Part shown: positions 1 through 8,598 of the stretch, one piece after another
Layout: every line of letters starts with the position of its first letter
Position numbering within the stretch: the first letter of the stretch is position 1
Assembly (NCBI RefSeq): GCF_051251125.1
Contig: NZ_JBPCZL010000005.1
DNA: 64,000 bases
Origin: Carnimonas bestiolae
GTDB taxonomy: Bacteria > Pseudomonadota > Gammaproteobacteria > Pseudomonadales > Halomonadaceae
Direction: 5' to 3' (one strand)
Position numbers and translations under genes: made by a program
Notes under the pieces: model-generated
What the model was told of the DNA's origin: nothing
Databases searched by the model: none
The model's input: only the letters and a program-made list of their open reading frames with translations

Positions 1-351
1 GAAAGCGTGGGCGGTGAATACGCTGCATTGTGAAGAGAGAGCATTCGGCGACGCAATAAACCGATGCCGTTTGATGCTAACAGTGCATTTTGATGGCGAT
101 GAATGCCCCCTGAAAACCGCGCTGACGCTATTAAAAGTGCGTCTATATATTCAGCTATCGTTAAGCTATCGGAGTGCCTGGGCTGATTGCGTCCGTTTGC
201 CACGAATGGCGCTGTGGAGGGGCTTGCAGAGCAGCAGGCTTGCTTGAATCTGGCGGCAAATCTGCCAAACTTCAGCGAATTACACTTAGTAACATAGTGC
301 AAGGGGGCCAGGCATGCTTGCTATCCATTACGTCGGCGATACCCTTGGCAC
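1..351. other. Intergenic region upstream of efflux operon
   Basis: No convincing gene is seen. Short open frames here have no family resemblance and no good ribosome binding site. A short direct repeat, AGCTATCG, occurs twice around 152-178. The segment probably carries the promoter of the efflux operon that follows, but I cannot place a clear -35/-10 pair. Confidence 0.4.
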
Positions 352-1779
352 ATGAAAAAGAATTCGGGGCGGGTTTTGTCATATTTTTCTTTCTCGCGTT
401 TGCCGGTAATTACGGCCGTGGTAGGGGTATTGCCGTGTCTGGCGCTAAGCGCCTGTATTACGGTTAACCCGCCCGAACTTCCTCAGCAAACCGCTTCCCA
501 GTGGCAGTCGGGTGATACCGACGCCGGTATTCACGTCGATTTACGGCACTGGTGGACGGCGTTCAATGATCCACGCCTCAATGCGCTGGTGGATACGGCG
601 CTGCGCGACAATCTCGACTTGCAGCAAGCGAGCAGCCGCCTTGCCAGTGCTCGCAATCTCTCGCGCGGCTGGAACAATGAATTTCTGCCCAGCATTAGCG
701 CCAATGGTGCGCCTGTCGAAGATGCTCAAGCGCAGAACTCGTTCTACCACGCCAGCATCGATATGAGCTGGGAGGTGGGCATCTTCGGGGCTTATCGCAG
801 CGCTCATTTGGCCGCGCTGGCCGATTTGCAGCAGGCCATTGATCAGCGTCATGCCGCGATGGTGTCGGTGATTGCCGAGGTAGTGCGCAATTACCTGGCA
901 CTCAGCGTTGCGCAGCGGCAGGCGGTGCTGCTCGAGCAGAAAGCACAGCATGCCAGCACCATGGTGCGTCTGGCTAAAGCGCGCGCAGGGTATCTGCACA
1001 GCGATCCAGAAGGCGTCGACCAGGCCGATGCGCAGTTGACGCATACCCAAGCGGCACTGGCTGAGGTGCGCGAGGAAGCGGCCCATCGCAAGCACGATTT
1101 GGCGGCACTGCTGGGGCGCGATCAGCCAGAGGCCGGATGGGACTCCATCAGCACGCCGCCCACGCTGGCAGCCTTCACGCTTGCTCAGGTGCCCGCCGAT
1201 CTGCTGCGCACTCGACCGGATATTCTGGCGGCCGAAACCGATGTCTTGCATGCGGCGGCTAATTTAGGTTTCGCGCGCTCCGAGCTGTATCCGCAGCTGA
1301 GTCTGGAAGGATCGATGCTCTATTCCTACAACGTGACCGGTGATGAGCACAGCGGCAGCGACACCACGCCCTCAATCGGGCCGCGTATCAATATTCCGCT
1401 ATGGGATTGGGGGGCGCGCATTGGCAAACGTGACGCCAGCGAACAGGCGTTGCACGCGGCCTTGCTGGGCTATCGCAACGCGGTGGTAAGCGGTGAAGCC
1501 GAAGTAGAGAAAAGCCTCGCCTCACTGCACTATCAGGGACAGCAGGCACAGTTGCTGGCGGACCTTACCCAACGCGCCGACCAACGCGCAACGTGGCTGC
1601 GTACCCGTGCGGGATTCGGTTTGACTAGTCGCTATGCCGTTGCGCAGCAGCAGGCGGCAGCAAGCGACGCCAGCATCGAGCAACTGCTGGCTGAAAGCCA
1701 ACGCTCGCTGGCGTTTATCGCGCTTTACAAGGCGTTGGGTGGTGCCCCCTTCGATCAGCTCAGGGCGGCCAGCCAGTAA
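352..1779 (+). CDS. Outer-membrane efflux lipoprotein (NodT/OprM-type)
   Basis: 475 aa, the outer-membrane channel of a tripartite efflux pump. The N-terminus has basic residues, a hydrophobic stretch and a lipobox LSAC with the acylated cysteine at residue 35. The body is the duplicated outer-membrane-efflux-protein fold, with RPD at about residue 289 (LLRTRPDILAAE) and GFARSELYPQLSLEGS, both typical of the NodT family of RND/ABC outer-membrane factors. It opens an operon whose next genes encode a permease, an ATPase and a membrane fusion protein; its stop overlaps the next start (TAATG at 1777-1781). No strong ribosome binding site precedes the ATG, but the start gives a complete lipoprotein signal. 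The substrate is unknown. Confidence 0.88.
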   Translation: MKKNSGRVLSYFSFSRLPVITAVVGVLPCLALSACITVNPPELPQQTASQWQSGDTDAGIHVDLRHWWTAFNDPRLNALVDTALRDNLDLQQASSRLASARNLSRGWNNEFLPSISANGAPVEDAQAQNSFYHASIDMSWEVGIFGAYRSAHLAALADLQQAIDQRHAAMVSVIAEVVRNYLALSVAQRQAVLLEQKAQHASTMVRLAKARAGYLHSDPEGVDQADAQLTHTQAALAEVREEAAHRKHDLAALLGRDQPEAGWDSISTPPTLAAFTLAQVPADLLRTRPDILAAETDVLHAAANLGFARSELYPQLSLEGSMLYSYNVTGDEHSGSDTTPSIGPRINIPLWDWGARIGKRDASEQALHAALLGYRNAVVSGEAEVEKSLASLHYQGQQAQLLADLTQRADQRATWLRTRAGFGLTSRYAVAQQQAAASDASIEQLLAESQRSLAFIALYKALGGAPFDQLRAASQ

Positions 1780-2915
1780 TGGTTTCTCTCGCGCGTAAAA
1801 CGCTGATCCATGAATGGCGGCGATTTCTGCCGGTGGTGCTGGCGGTCGGCTTTGTGGGTGTGCTGCTGACAGCGCAGGCCGCGCTGGTGCTGGGGATATT
1901 CCAAAGCACCGCGATCTATGTGAAGGCCTCGTCGGCTGAGATATGGGCGGGGCATCCCGGTACTCAAAGCGTCAACCTGGGAAGTCCGGTGTCTCCCGAT
2001 GCAGAAGTCAGGCTGTGGGCCCATCCTGATGTCGATAAAACCGAGCCCTACCAGTGGGTGGACGGTGACTGGAACACTCGTCACTCAGCGTCAGGGCCGC
2101 AGTCAATCTATCTGTCAGGCATCAGCGTCGCGCCCGATGCGCTGATGTTCTCCAAGCTGCTAACGCCTGACATGCGGGCCAGGCTAGGGGAAATTGGCAG
2201 CGTTATCGTCGATAGCGCCGATCTCGATGCGTTGGGTGTGAAGGGCGTTGGGGATCGCGGCTTTATTAACGGTCATGAAGTACGAGTGGTAGCGACCATT
2301 CCCGGGCTGCGAGGGCTGGGCGGCCTAAACGTGCTGTCGTCCATCGACACCGCCAGAATGGTAGGAGAGATAAACGCGAGCGAGGGTGCCACCTATTACG
2401 TCGCGCATCTTCGCTCGGGCAGCGATTTACAGCAGGTGCGCGAGCAGCTTCAGCACAGCGGTGTGGGCGGTGCGGTGCAGATTTGGAGCGCCGATCAGTT
2501 TTCGCGCCAGTCGCAAAATTTCTGGTTGCTCGATACCGGGGCCGGTATGGCGATTCTGTTCATGGCAATCATCGTGTGTCTGGTCGGGGCCATTATTACC
2601 AATCAGTCGTTTGCCTCAGTGGTGGCATCGTCAGCGCGTGAATACGCCACGCTGAATGCCCTGGGGGCAAGCCGCTGGTCGCTGGCGCGCGTTGTTCTTG
2701 AGGAAGCGTGCCTGATCGGTCTGGTAGGACTGATACTCGCGTGTATCGCTAGCGCGGTGCTGCTACTGCTAGCCGCGGCTGAAAATGTGCCAGTGGCGCT
2801 AACGCCCTTCGCGGCCTGCTGCTGTATTGCGCTGGTGATCGCAATGGCGCTGTGTTCCAGCATTCTGGCGCTGCGGAGCTTGCAGCGTACCGATCCAGCC
2901 ATTTTGCTGCGCTAG
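1779..2915 (+). CDS. ABC transporter permease, FtsX/DevC/MacB type
   Basis: 378 aa inner-membrane protein with one N-terminal transmembrane helix (about residues 15-37), a periplasmic domain of about 220 residues, and three C-terminal helices (about 258-372). This four-helix plan is that of FtsX/MacB-type permeases (DevC, LolC). It lacks its own ATPase domain, which is encoded separately just downstream. The start ATG overlaps the stop of the outer-membrane factor gene, so translation is likely coupled. Together with the next two genes it should form a DevBCA-like mechanotransmission exporter. The substrate cannot be told from sequence. Confidence 0.85.
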   Translation: MVSLARKTLIHEWRRFLPVVLAVGFVGVLLTAQAALVLGIFQSTAIYVKASSAEIWAGHPGTQSVNLGSPVSPDAEVRLWAHPDVDKTEPYQWVDGDWNTRHSASGPQSIYLSGISVAPDALMFSKLLTPDMRARLGEIGSVIVDSADLDALGVKGVGDRGFINGHEVRVVATIPGLRGLGGLNVLSSIDTARMVGEINASEGATYYVAHLRSGSDLQQVREQLQHSGVGGAVQIWSADQFSRQSQNFWLLDTGAGMAILFMAIIVCLVGAIITNQSFASVVASSAREYATLNALGASRWSLARVVLEEACLIGLVGLILACIASAVLLLLAAAENVPVALTPFAACCCIALVIAMALCSSILALRSLQRTDPAILLR

Positions 2916-2942
2916 CGTAGCGCCCTTATTAGGTGCAATGAG

Positions 2943-3725
2943 ATGCCAGCCAATCCTTCACAACAGACGACATCGACAGCTGCTCAGGCCTCGCTGCGCG
3001 CTCAAGGGCTTCACAAGTCCTTTGTGACCGGCAGTGTTAAAACGTCGGTGCTGCGCGGCCTTGATCTCGAGGTGTATGCCGGACAGTTCACGCTGATTTC
3101 GGGGCCGTCGGGGTGTGGCAAAAGTACGCTGCTGTCGCTGCTTTCAGGCTTGCAGCAGGCCGATCAAGGCAGGGTTGAGGCGCTTGGACAGTGCGTTTCC
3201 AGCATGCGAGGACGTGAGCTGCAGCGGTTTCGTCTAGCGCATACCGGGTTCGTATTTCAGGGCTTCAATTTGTTTCCAGCGCTAACGGCGCAGGAGCAGA
3301 TTGAGCTGCTGCTGGGGTATGTAGGGAAGGATCGCAAAACGAGCAAGGCGCTGGCATTACAAGCGCTGCGCGATGTCGATATGGAGCACCGCGCGCAGCT
3401 GCGTCCTGCGCATCTTTCCGGCGGCGAGAAACAGCGTGTAGCGATTGCTCGCGCTATCTCGAAGCAGCCCGAGCTGTTGTTTGTCGATGAGCCGACCAGT
3501 GCGCTGGACGCTGAAAACGGTCAGCGGGTGGTTGATCTACTGCAGCATTTTGCCAAGCAGCAGGGCGCAACGGTGCTGTGTGTTAGCCACGACGCGCGCG
3601 TTATGCGCTATGCCGATCGGATTGTTCAGATGGAAGACGGCCAAGTTATCAACGATTTGCGTGGGGACGCCGCCGCGCGTATGGCTGCTGGCGCGCAGCC
3701 CGACCCGTCAGCAGCGCGGTATTAA
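2943..3725 (+). CDS. ABC transporter ATP-binding protein (MacB/LolD-like)
   Basis: 260 aa ATPase. Visible motifs are Walker A GPSGCGKST (residues 54-62), Q-loop FVFQGFNLFPALT, signature LSGGEKQRVAIARA, Walker B LLFVDEPTSALD and the switch histidine in CVSHDARV. FVFQ..NL.P.LT and the short length place it in the LolD/MacB/DevA family that pairs with FtsX-type permeases. It lies 27 bp after the permease and 14 bp before the adaptor gene, in the same operon. The Ala/Gln-rich N-terminal extension of about 20 residues has no obvious role. Confidence 0.92.
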   Translation: MPANPSQQTTSTAAQASLRAQGLHKSFVTGSVKTSVLRGLDLEVYAGQFTLISGPSGCGKSTLLSLLSGLQQADQGRVEALGQCVSSMRGRELQRFRLAHTGFVFQGFNLFPALTAQEQIELLLGYVGKDRKTSKALALQALRDVDMEHRAQLRPAHLSGGEKQRVAIARAISKQPELLFVDEPTSALDAENGQRVVDLLQHFAKQQGATVLCVSHDARVMRYADRIVQMEDGQVINDLRGDAAARMAAGAQPDPSAARY

Positions 3726-3739
3726 CAGGTGACAATCTT

Positions 3740-4681
3740 ATGAGTAACGCGATAACGCACCTTGCTCGCCGCCCAGCCAAATGGCGCATGGCAGGCGTAG
3801 CCATCATGTTAGCGCTGGTGGCCGGGTGTTCTTCTTCCGATAGCGATGAGCCTGGTGCATCCGCTGCTTCCGATCAGCATGCGGCATCGGACCGCGTGGC
3901 AGTGGCGCGCGGCAAGATCGATGTCGATGGCGGCATTGTCGAGCTCGCGGCGGTTGAGGACGGCGTGGTGAGCGCTGTTGCGGTACAGCCGGGCACGCGG
4001 GTGAAACGCGGTCAGCTATTGTTGCAGCAAAACGATAGCGCACTGGCCGGGCAACTCAGCGTTAGTGATGGTCAGCGTACGTTGGCACGTGCGCAGCAAA
4101 CCGCCGCCCAGCGCGAATTTACCGCGCTGCGCAGTAAGGCATCGCGTTACGAACAAGCGGCGCAAGCCGGCGCGGCAGATGGCAACGAGCTATCCGATAT
4201 TCGCCAACAGCTTGCCTCGGCACAGTCGGATGTTGCGATTGCCACCGCACGCGTGAAGCTGGCCGACAGTGAATACCAGCAAACGCTCAATCGCCGTGCG
4301 CTGCTCGCGATCAAGGCGCCTGACGACGGTACGGTGGTTAGCGTGGCTACGCAGCGTGGCGCTTACCTTCATCAAGGTGCGACCGCGCTAATGCTGATGC
4401 CAGCGCGACCGTTGATCGTGCGTGCCGAAGTGGGGGCGGCCTATATCGACAAGATAAAGCCGGGCGCGCGCGCAACGGTGGTGTCTGATATGGACGGTGC
4501 AGATGGTCCGGCATTGCCAGAAGCTCACGTCACGCACATCAGTCCGGTGTACGGCAGCTCTACGCTGTCGAATAATAATCAGGTCGGCGAGGTACGAGTC
4601 GTGCAATGTATTCTCGCCTTCGACGGTGATGCCCAGGCGTTAGTGGGGCAGAACGTCCGAGTGACCTTCCACGACTCGTAA
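3740..4681 (+). CDS. Efflux membrane fusion protein, lipoprotein (HlyD family)
   Basis: 313 aa periplasmic adaptor. It starts after an AGGTG ribosome binding site and has a lipoprotein signal with lipobox LVAGC, acylated cysteine at residue 30. Following are a split lipoyl/biotinyl-like half (GIVELAAVEDGVVSAVAVQPGTRVKRGQ), an alpha-helical hairpin of about 90 residues rich in Gln/Ala, the second lipoyl half (IKAPDDGTVVSVATQRGAYL) and a beta-barrel. This is the HlyD/MacA/DevB plan. As last gene of the operon it should bridge the permease and the outer-membrane factor. A clear hairpin terminator follows. Confidence 0.88.
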   Translation: MSNAITHLARRPAKWRMAGVAIMLALVAGCSSSDSDEPGASAASDQHAASDRVAVARGKIDVDGGIVELAAVEDGVVSAVAVQPGTRVKRGQLLLQQNDSALAGQLSVSDGQRTLARAQQTAAQREFTALRSKASRYEQAAQAGAADGNELSDIRQQLASAQSDVAIATARVKLADSEYQQTLNRRALLAIKAPDDGTVVSVATQRGAYLHQGATALMLMPARPLIVRAEVGAAYIDKIKPGARATVVSDMDGADGPALPEAHVTHISPVYGSSTLSNNNQVGEVRVVQCILAFDGDAQALVGQNVRVTFHDS

Positions 4682-4688
4682 TCGTAGC

Positions 4689-4715
4689 AACGGCAGCCAT
4701 TAGGCTGCCGTTTTT
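4689..4715 (+). terminator. Rho-independent terminator of efflux operon
   Basis: A 10-bp perfect stem (4689-4698 with 4703-4712), loop ATTA, followed by a T run (4711-4715). It begins 8 bp after the adaptor stop. The reverse strand lacks a T run, so it mainly serves the plus-strand operon. Confidence 0.88.
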
Positions 4716-4721
4716 GGTTGC

Positions 4722-5624
4722 TCAGCGGGATTTTCTCAGCGCGCGACCAATATCAATGGCAATCCGCTTGGGTGAGCCTTTAACGAGACGCTTGGTATCG
4801 ATCAGCGTGAATTCATCGCCGACGGCTGACAGCGTATGTAAACCGTCGCTGTAGCGGCGGGCAGAAGCGGGCGCTGTCAGGCGTCCTAGCGTTTGGAAGG
4901 TGGGCCGCTGAAGCTGTACGGCGGGCAGCGACAGCAGTGTCAGCGCACCGCCATAGCTGTCAGCGCAATCCTGTGTCGGCAGCACCAGTTGATCGCCGCT
5001 CTCAAAGGGGGTGCCACCCATGCGTGCGCCACCGCGATCGATATGGATAGGCTGCGGCGAGACGTTTTCCCAATGCCCCAGTAATGTGTCGGCGTGCGCC
5101 AGCATCAAGGCGCTGGTACGAGCTTGTTTGGGCGCGGGTGGCGTGTAAAAGATCCAGTAGCCTTGCGCGTTTCTATACAGCGATGCATCAATCGCCGCCG
5201 CTGGAAAAGCAAATTCCTCAACACGCTGCCAGCGCCACGGGAAGTCGACCGCGCGATACAGCGACAGCCGCCCCGACTTATAGCCTTCTGGCAGCATCCA
5301 TATCTCGCCGCCATCCTCGAAGACGTAAGGATAAGAGAGGTGCCACGGCTCCTTCAGTATCGCCCGCTGATCCAAGAGCTCAAGGTGACGGTCGAACACG
5401 TAAACCTCAATGTGGCCATGCCGAGTGCGGTAGTCATAGGCTTCCACGAACACATAGAGCCTGTTATCGCGCCACAGCCCAAAAGGATCGGCCAGGAAAC
5501 ACATCGAGTCGGCGGCTTCGAGCCAGTGAATGCTGGCTTGCTCCAAGGCGCTCTGCTGAGCCACTTGGCTAATGGGAGCGTTAATAATGCCGACACGCCA
5601 AATATCGCTGACCAACATGCTCAT
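4722..5624 (-). CDS. Five-bladed propeller glycan-related protein (GINT1_N-like)
   Basis: 300 aa. The pattern CFLADPFGLW, FVEAYDY, GHIEVYVFD, PWHLSYPYVFEDGGEIWMLPE, LYRAVDFPWRW and DASLYRNAQGYWIFYT matches the glycosidase-like beta-propeller seen at the N-terminus of plant GINT1 transferases and in bacterial proteins of polysaccharide loci. In bacteria this domain often sits beside formyltransferases or glycosyltransferases; its activity is not established as far as I know. Here it stands alone, without a partner domain. Its start overlaps the stop of the GT4 gene by 4 bp (5621-5624), so the two are coupled. The likely role is in modifying or building a surface glycan. Confidence 0.7.
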   Translation of the reverse strand: MSMLVSDIWRVGIINAPISQVAQQSALEQASIHWLEAADSMCFLADPFGLWRDNRLYVFVEAYDYRTRHGHIEVYVFDRHLELLDQRAILKEPWHLSYPYVFEDGGEIWMLPEGYKSGRLSLYRAVDFPWRWQRVEEFAFPAAAIDASLYRNAQGYWIFYTPPAPKQARTSALMLAHADTLLGHWENVSPQPIHIDRGGARMGGTPFESGDQLVLPTQDCADSYGGALTLLSLPAVQLQRPTFQTLGRLTAPASARRYSDGLHTLSAVGDEFTLIDTKRLVKGSPKRIAIDIGRALRKSR

Positions 5625-6733
5625 GACGCCGCCCTATCCATGCGGGAGCCGTGGTGGGGTGGCAGAGTGGAAAGTCGCGTAGCGATGGCGTGCGCGGCAG
5701 CGTCGAAACTAGCGCGGCTATAGTGCTGCTGAACGTAGCGGTGTGCCTGCTGACCAAGTGCAGCCAGCTGTTCGGGGTGGGCGGCGATGTGCAAGATGAT
5801 TTCGGTAAGTGCGGCGACCGTTTCACCTTCAGCGATAAAGCCAGTAACGCCGTTTTGAACGCAATTCGTCAGTTCTCCCACCGGCGTTGCGACAATCGGC
5901 AGGCCCGCATTCATTGCCTCGTGAACGGCCAGGCACATGCCTTCATAAAACGATGGCTGAAAGTAGACATGCCAACTTGTCAGATAAGCGTCGACGTTGT
6001 TGGAGAATCCCGGTAGCGACACGTTGTTCTGCAGCGCTAAACGTTCGATTAACTGCTCTAGCGCCGCTCGCTCGGGACCTTCTCCCACAATCGTCAGGTG
6101 CAGTCGACGGGCGAGGCTGGGCGTGCGAGCAATAGCGCGTGCCAGTGCTTCAATCAATTTGTCGTACTGCTTGACGCTGTGCAGGCGTCCCACACTGCCC
6201 AGCTGTAACGTCGAAGAGCCGTCCCACGGTGCCGCGAGGGTGGCGTGGGCATCGCACTGATAAAGCGGCCAGTTGAGCACGCGGTCGGCAGGTATTCCCA
6301 TGTGCTCGACAAGGTAGCGGGTGACCAGCGACGAATCGCCTACCCATAGATCGGACAGGTGGCGCATGCGATAGGTGGCGCGTTTAACGCTGGCGCTATG
6401 TTTGAAGCTGACCACCGGAATGTTGAGCAGTTGTCCGGCGCGCTGCCCAATGCGGGTAGCCCAGCTCAGCGATGTCCAGATGATGTCAGGGCGATGGTGG
6501 CGCATGTAGCGGAGCAGTTTTGCCAGCACCACACAGCTTGCTCTTCTCCGTGAGCACAGCACCCGATAAGGAATGCCAGCGGCATGCAAATGTGTGGCAG
6601 CCACCATGTCGCGCGGTTCGCATGCGATGACATCCACCGATAGCCCCTGTTTTTGCAGGCTCGCGACGATGTCGGCGACGGCAAATTCGGCACCGCCGGT
6701 TTCCAGGCTGGTAATCAGATAAAGAATTTTCAT
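5621..6733 (-). CDS. Glycosyltransferase, GT4 family
   Basis: 370 aa. The start MKILYLITSLETGGAE is the usual GT-B N-terminus, so I use the ATG at 6733; a longer frame to 6841 is possible but adds 36 residues of no family character. Motifs: GGAE donor-domain loop, SVGRLHSVKQYDKLIEA, LTIVGEGPERAAL, and the retaining EX7E motif in FYEGMCLAVHEAM followed by GLPIVATPVGE. It transfers a sugar from a nucleotide donor, acting in the cytoplasm. The ATG overlaps the stop of an upstream open frame (see 6730-6888) as CTATGA, suggesting that a third gene once preceded it. Confidence 0.9.
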   Translation of the reverse strand: MKILYLITSLETGGAEFAVADIVASLQKQGLSVDVIACEPRDMVAATHLHAAGIPYRVLCSRRRASCVVLAKLLRYMRHHRPDIIWTSLSWATRIGQRAGQLLNIPVVSFKHSASVKRATYRMRHLSDLWVGDSSLVTRYLVEHMGIPADRVLNWPLYQCDAHATLAAPWDGSSTLQLGSVGRLHSVKQYDKLIEALARAIARTPSLARRLHLTIVGEGPERAALEQLIERLALQNNVSLPGFSNNVDAYLTSWHVYFQPSFYEGMCLAVHEAMNAGLPIVATPVGELTNCVQNGVTGFIAEGETVAALTEIILHIAAHPEQLAALGQQAHRYVQQHYSRASFDAAAHAIATRLSTLPPHHGSRMDRAAS

Positions 6734-6888
6734 AGTGATGGCTTCAACGTCAAATAGCGCAGCGTCTGGCGAATGCGTCCCTTGAAATAGCCGAGGGCGC
6801 CAGTCGCTGCCTCCTCCCGCAGTGCATTGCGCTGGCGGCAAATTCGCGCCGAGTATATGCCATTGCTGCGAGTGATAAATCGCCCGTT
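6730..6888 (-). pseudogene. Possible 3' remnant of a truncated gene
   Basis: A minus-strand frame of 52 codons ends at a TGA (6730-6732) that overlaps the ATG of the GT4 gene, the geometry of a coupled operon junction. The peptide includes LREEAATGALGYFKGRIRQT and ends LTLKPSL, protein-like in composition and rich in Arg/Ala. It has no ATG, GTG or TTG in frame and is closed upstream by a TAA at 6889-6891, after which the DNA turns AT-rich. I read it as the tail of a lost gene of the glycan operon. It could also be chance. Confidence 0.35.
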
Positions 6889-7215
6889 TTAGTCATTGAC
6901 GACAAGCTTAAGAAGTGGGCGCGAAGCTAAGACTCCGGCAGAACGTTAGGAGACGTATGATTTTGACACTATCACTACAGCTGGAATGAAAATTATTTGC
7001 TCTCTATTATATTAAGATAAATTAAAGTTTGGAGTCCTGATTAATCCCCTGCGTAGCGTTGTAGCGCCCGTCGTTAAGGGTTTTAAAAGATTGTGCACTA
7101 ATAAAGGCAAATTATAGTAAGCGCCCCCAAACCAAATTTTTTCATGGTAAAGTTCTACAAATTACATTCCTGCTGTCTCGGCATGAATGCATTGTTGTTT
7201 TACTAGGTGTGTTAA
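6889..7215. other. AT-rich divergent intergenic region
   Basis: About 330 bp between the minus-strand glycan genes and the plus-strand aminotransferase. The part from about 6950 to 7150 is much richer in A/T than the coding DNA on either side. It holds the candidate promoter at 7091-7118. No gene is seen. Confidence 0.6.
7091..7118 (+). promoter_or_regulatory. Candidate sigma-70 promoter for aminotransferase operon
   Basis: TTGTGC at 7091-7096 and TATAGT at 7113-7118, separated by 16 bp, about 100 bp upstream of the aminotransferase start. It is the best -35/-10 pair in the AT-rich region. The call is by eye only. Confidence 0.45.
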
Positions 7216-8592
7216 ATGTCTATAGATGAAAAACAGCTGCTTCAAGATGAAGCGCGCTACTGTTCTTTTGGTGACACCGTTCACTACGTCAACCCGCCCA
7301 AAATCTTCACTGATTGTGAAGGTAGCTACATGTACGACAGCAAGGGTACGGGCTATCTTGACCTGCAAATGTGGTATTCAGCGGTCAATTTCGGCTACAA
7401 GAACAAGCGCCTTGATCAGGTGCTCCACCAGCAGATCGATACATTGCCGCAGGTAGCAAGCCAGTATCTGCATCCTTCCAAAATCGAGCTTGCCAAGTTT
7501 ATCGCGCAGGATGCCGAGAAGAAGTGGGGCGAGCAGGGGCGCGTACATTTCAACGTGGGCGGCGCTCAGGCCATCGACGACTCGCTGAAGGTAGTGCGCA
7601 ACGCCAAGCAGGGCAAAAGTTTCATGTTTGCCTTCGAGGGCGGTTATCACGGCCGCACCCTTGGCGCGTCCAGTATCACTTCCAGCTATCGCTACCGCCG
7701 TCGTTATGGTCACTTCGGTGATCGCGCTCAGTTTATTCCCTTCCCTTATCCGTTCCGTCGCCCCAAGGGCATGACCGCGGAAGAATACGCTGATTCCATC
7801 GTGCAGCAGTTCGAGCGCAAGTTCGAAAACGAATATCACGCTATTTGGGATCCCAAGGTTCAGGAGTGCGAATACGCTGCCTTCTATATCGAGCCGATTC
7901 AGGGTACTGGTGGCTATGTGGTGCCGCCTGCCAACTTCTTTACTGGTCTGAAGCGCGTGCTCGACAAGTACGGCATCCTGCTGGTGGTCGATGAAATCCA
8001 GATGGGCTTCTGGCGTACCGGTAAACTGTGGTCGGTCGAAAACTTCGGCATTACGCCCGACGTACTGGTGTTTGCCAAGGCGCTGACCAACGGGCTGAAT
8101 CCGCTTTCCGGCCTGTGGGCGAAGGAAGAGCTGATCAACCCAACCACCTTCCCGCCGGGCTCCACGCACTCGACATTTGCCTCCAACCCGCTCGGTACAT
8201 CAGTGGGTCTTGAGGTAATGAAGATGACCCACGAAATTGACTTCGGTAAGCAGGTGCGTGATTCAGGCGCCTACTTCCTGGAAGGTTTGCGTGATCTACA
8301 GACACGCCATCCCGAAATCGGTGATGTCGATGGGCTTGGTTTGGCGCTGCGTGCAGAAATTTGCACCGAAGACGGCTTTACTCCTAACCGCGAGCTGCTT
8401 GATCGCATGGTCGATATCGGTTTGGCGGGTGATCTCGAGTACAAAGGGCAAAAACGCGGCCTGGTGCTCGATGTCGGCGGGTATTACAAAAACGTGATTA
8501 CCTTCGCGCCATCGCTGATGATTTCGCGCGAAGAAATCGACGAAGCCATGTACCTGCTTGACCAACTGATCACCCGCGCCAAAAAAGGCTGA
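7216..8592 (+). CDS. Class III PLP-dependent aminotransferase
   Basis: 458 aa, fold type I omega-aminotransferase family (ornithine/GABA/diaminobutyrate aminotransferase relatives). Visible: FEGGYHGRT (residues 140-148), YIEPIQGTGGY, VVDEIQMGFWRTGK with the PLP-ring aspartate D259, and the PLP lysine K288 in FAKALTNG. The usual SG-E-AN-E motif that contacts the cofactor phosphate reads VGGAQAIDDS here, which is unusual. Ribosome binding site AGGTG at 7205-7209. It leads a plus-strand trio with an acyltransferase-like and an arginase-fold gene. The substrate is not recognisable; the neighbours suggest an amine made for a cell-surface or secreted product. Confidence 0.85.
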   Translation: MSIDEKQLLQDEARYCSFGDTVHYVNPPKIFTDCEGSYMYDSKGTGYLDLQMWYSAVNFGYKNKRLDQVLHQQIDTLPQVASQYLHPSKIELAKFIAQDAEKKWGEQGRVHFNVGGAQAIDDSLKVVRNAKQGKSFMFAFEGGYHGRTLGASSITSSYRYRRRYGHFGDRAQFIPFPYPFRRPKGMTAEEYADSIVQQFERKFENEYHAIWDPKVQECEYAAFYIEPIQGTGGYVVPPANFFTGLKRVLDKYGILLVVDEIQMGFWRTGKLWSVENFGITPDVLVFAKALTNGLNPLSGLWAKEELINPTTFPPGSTHSTFASNPLGTSVGLEVMKMTHEIDFGKQVRDSGAYFLEGLRDLQTRHPEIGDVDGLGLALRAEICTEDGFTPNRELLDRMVDIGLAGDLEYKGQKRGLVLDVGGYYKNVITFAPSLMISREEIDEAMYLLDQLITRAKKG

Positions 8593-8598
8593 GGGCAG

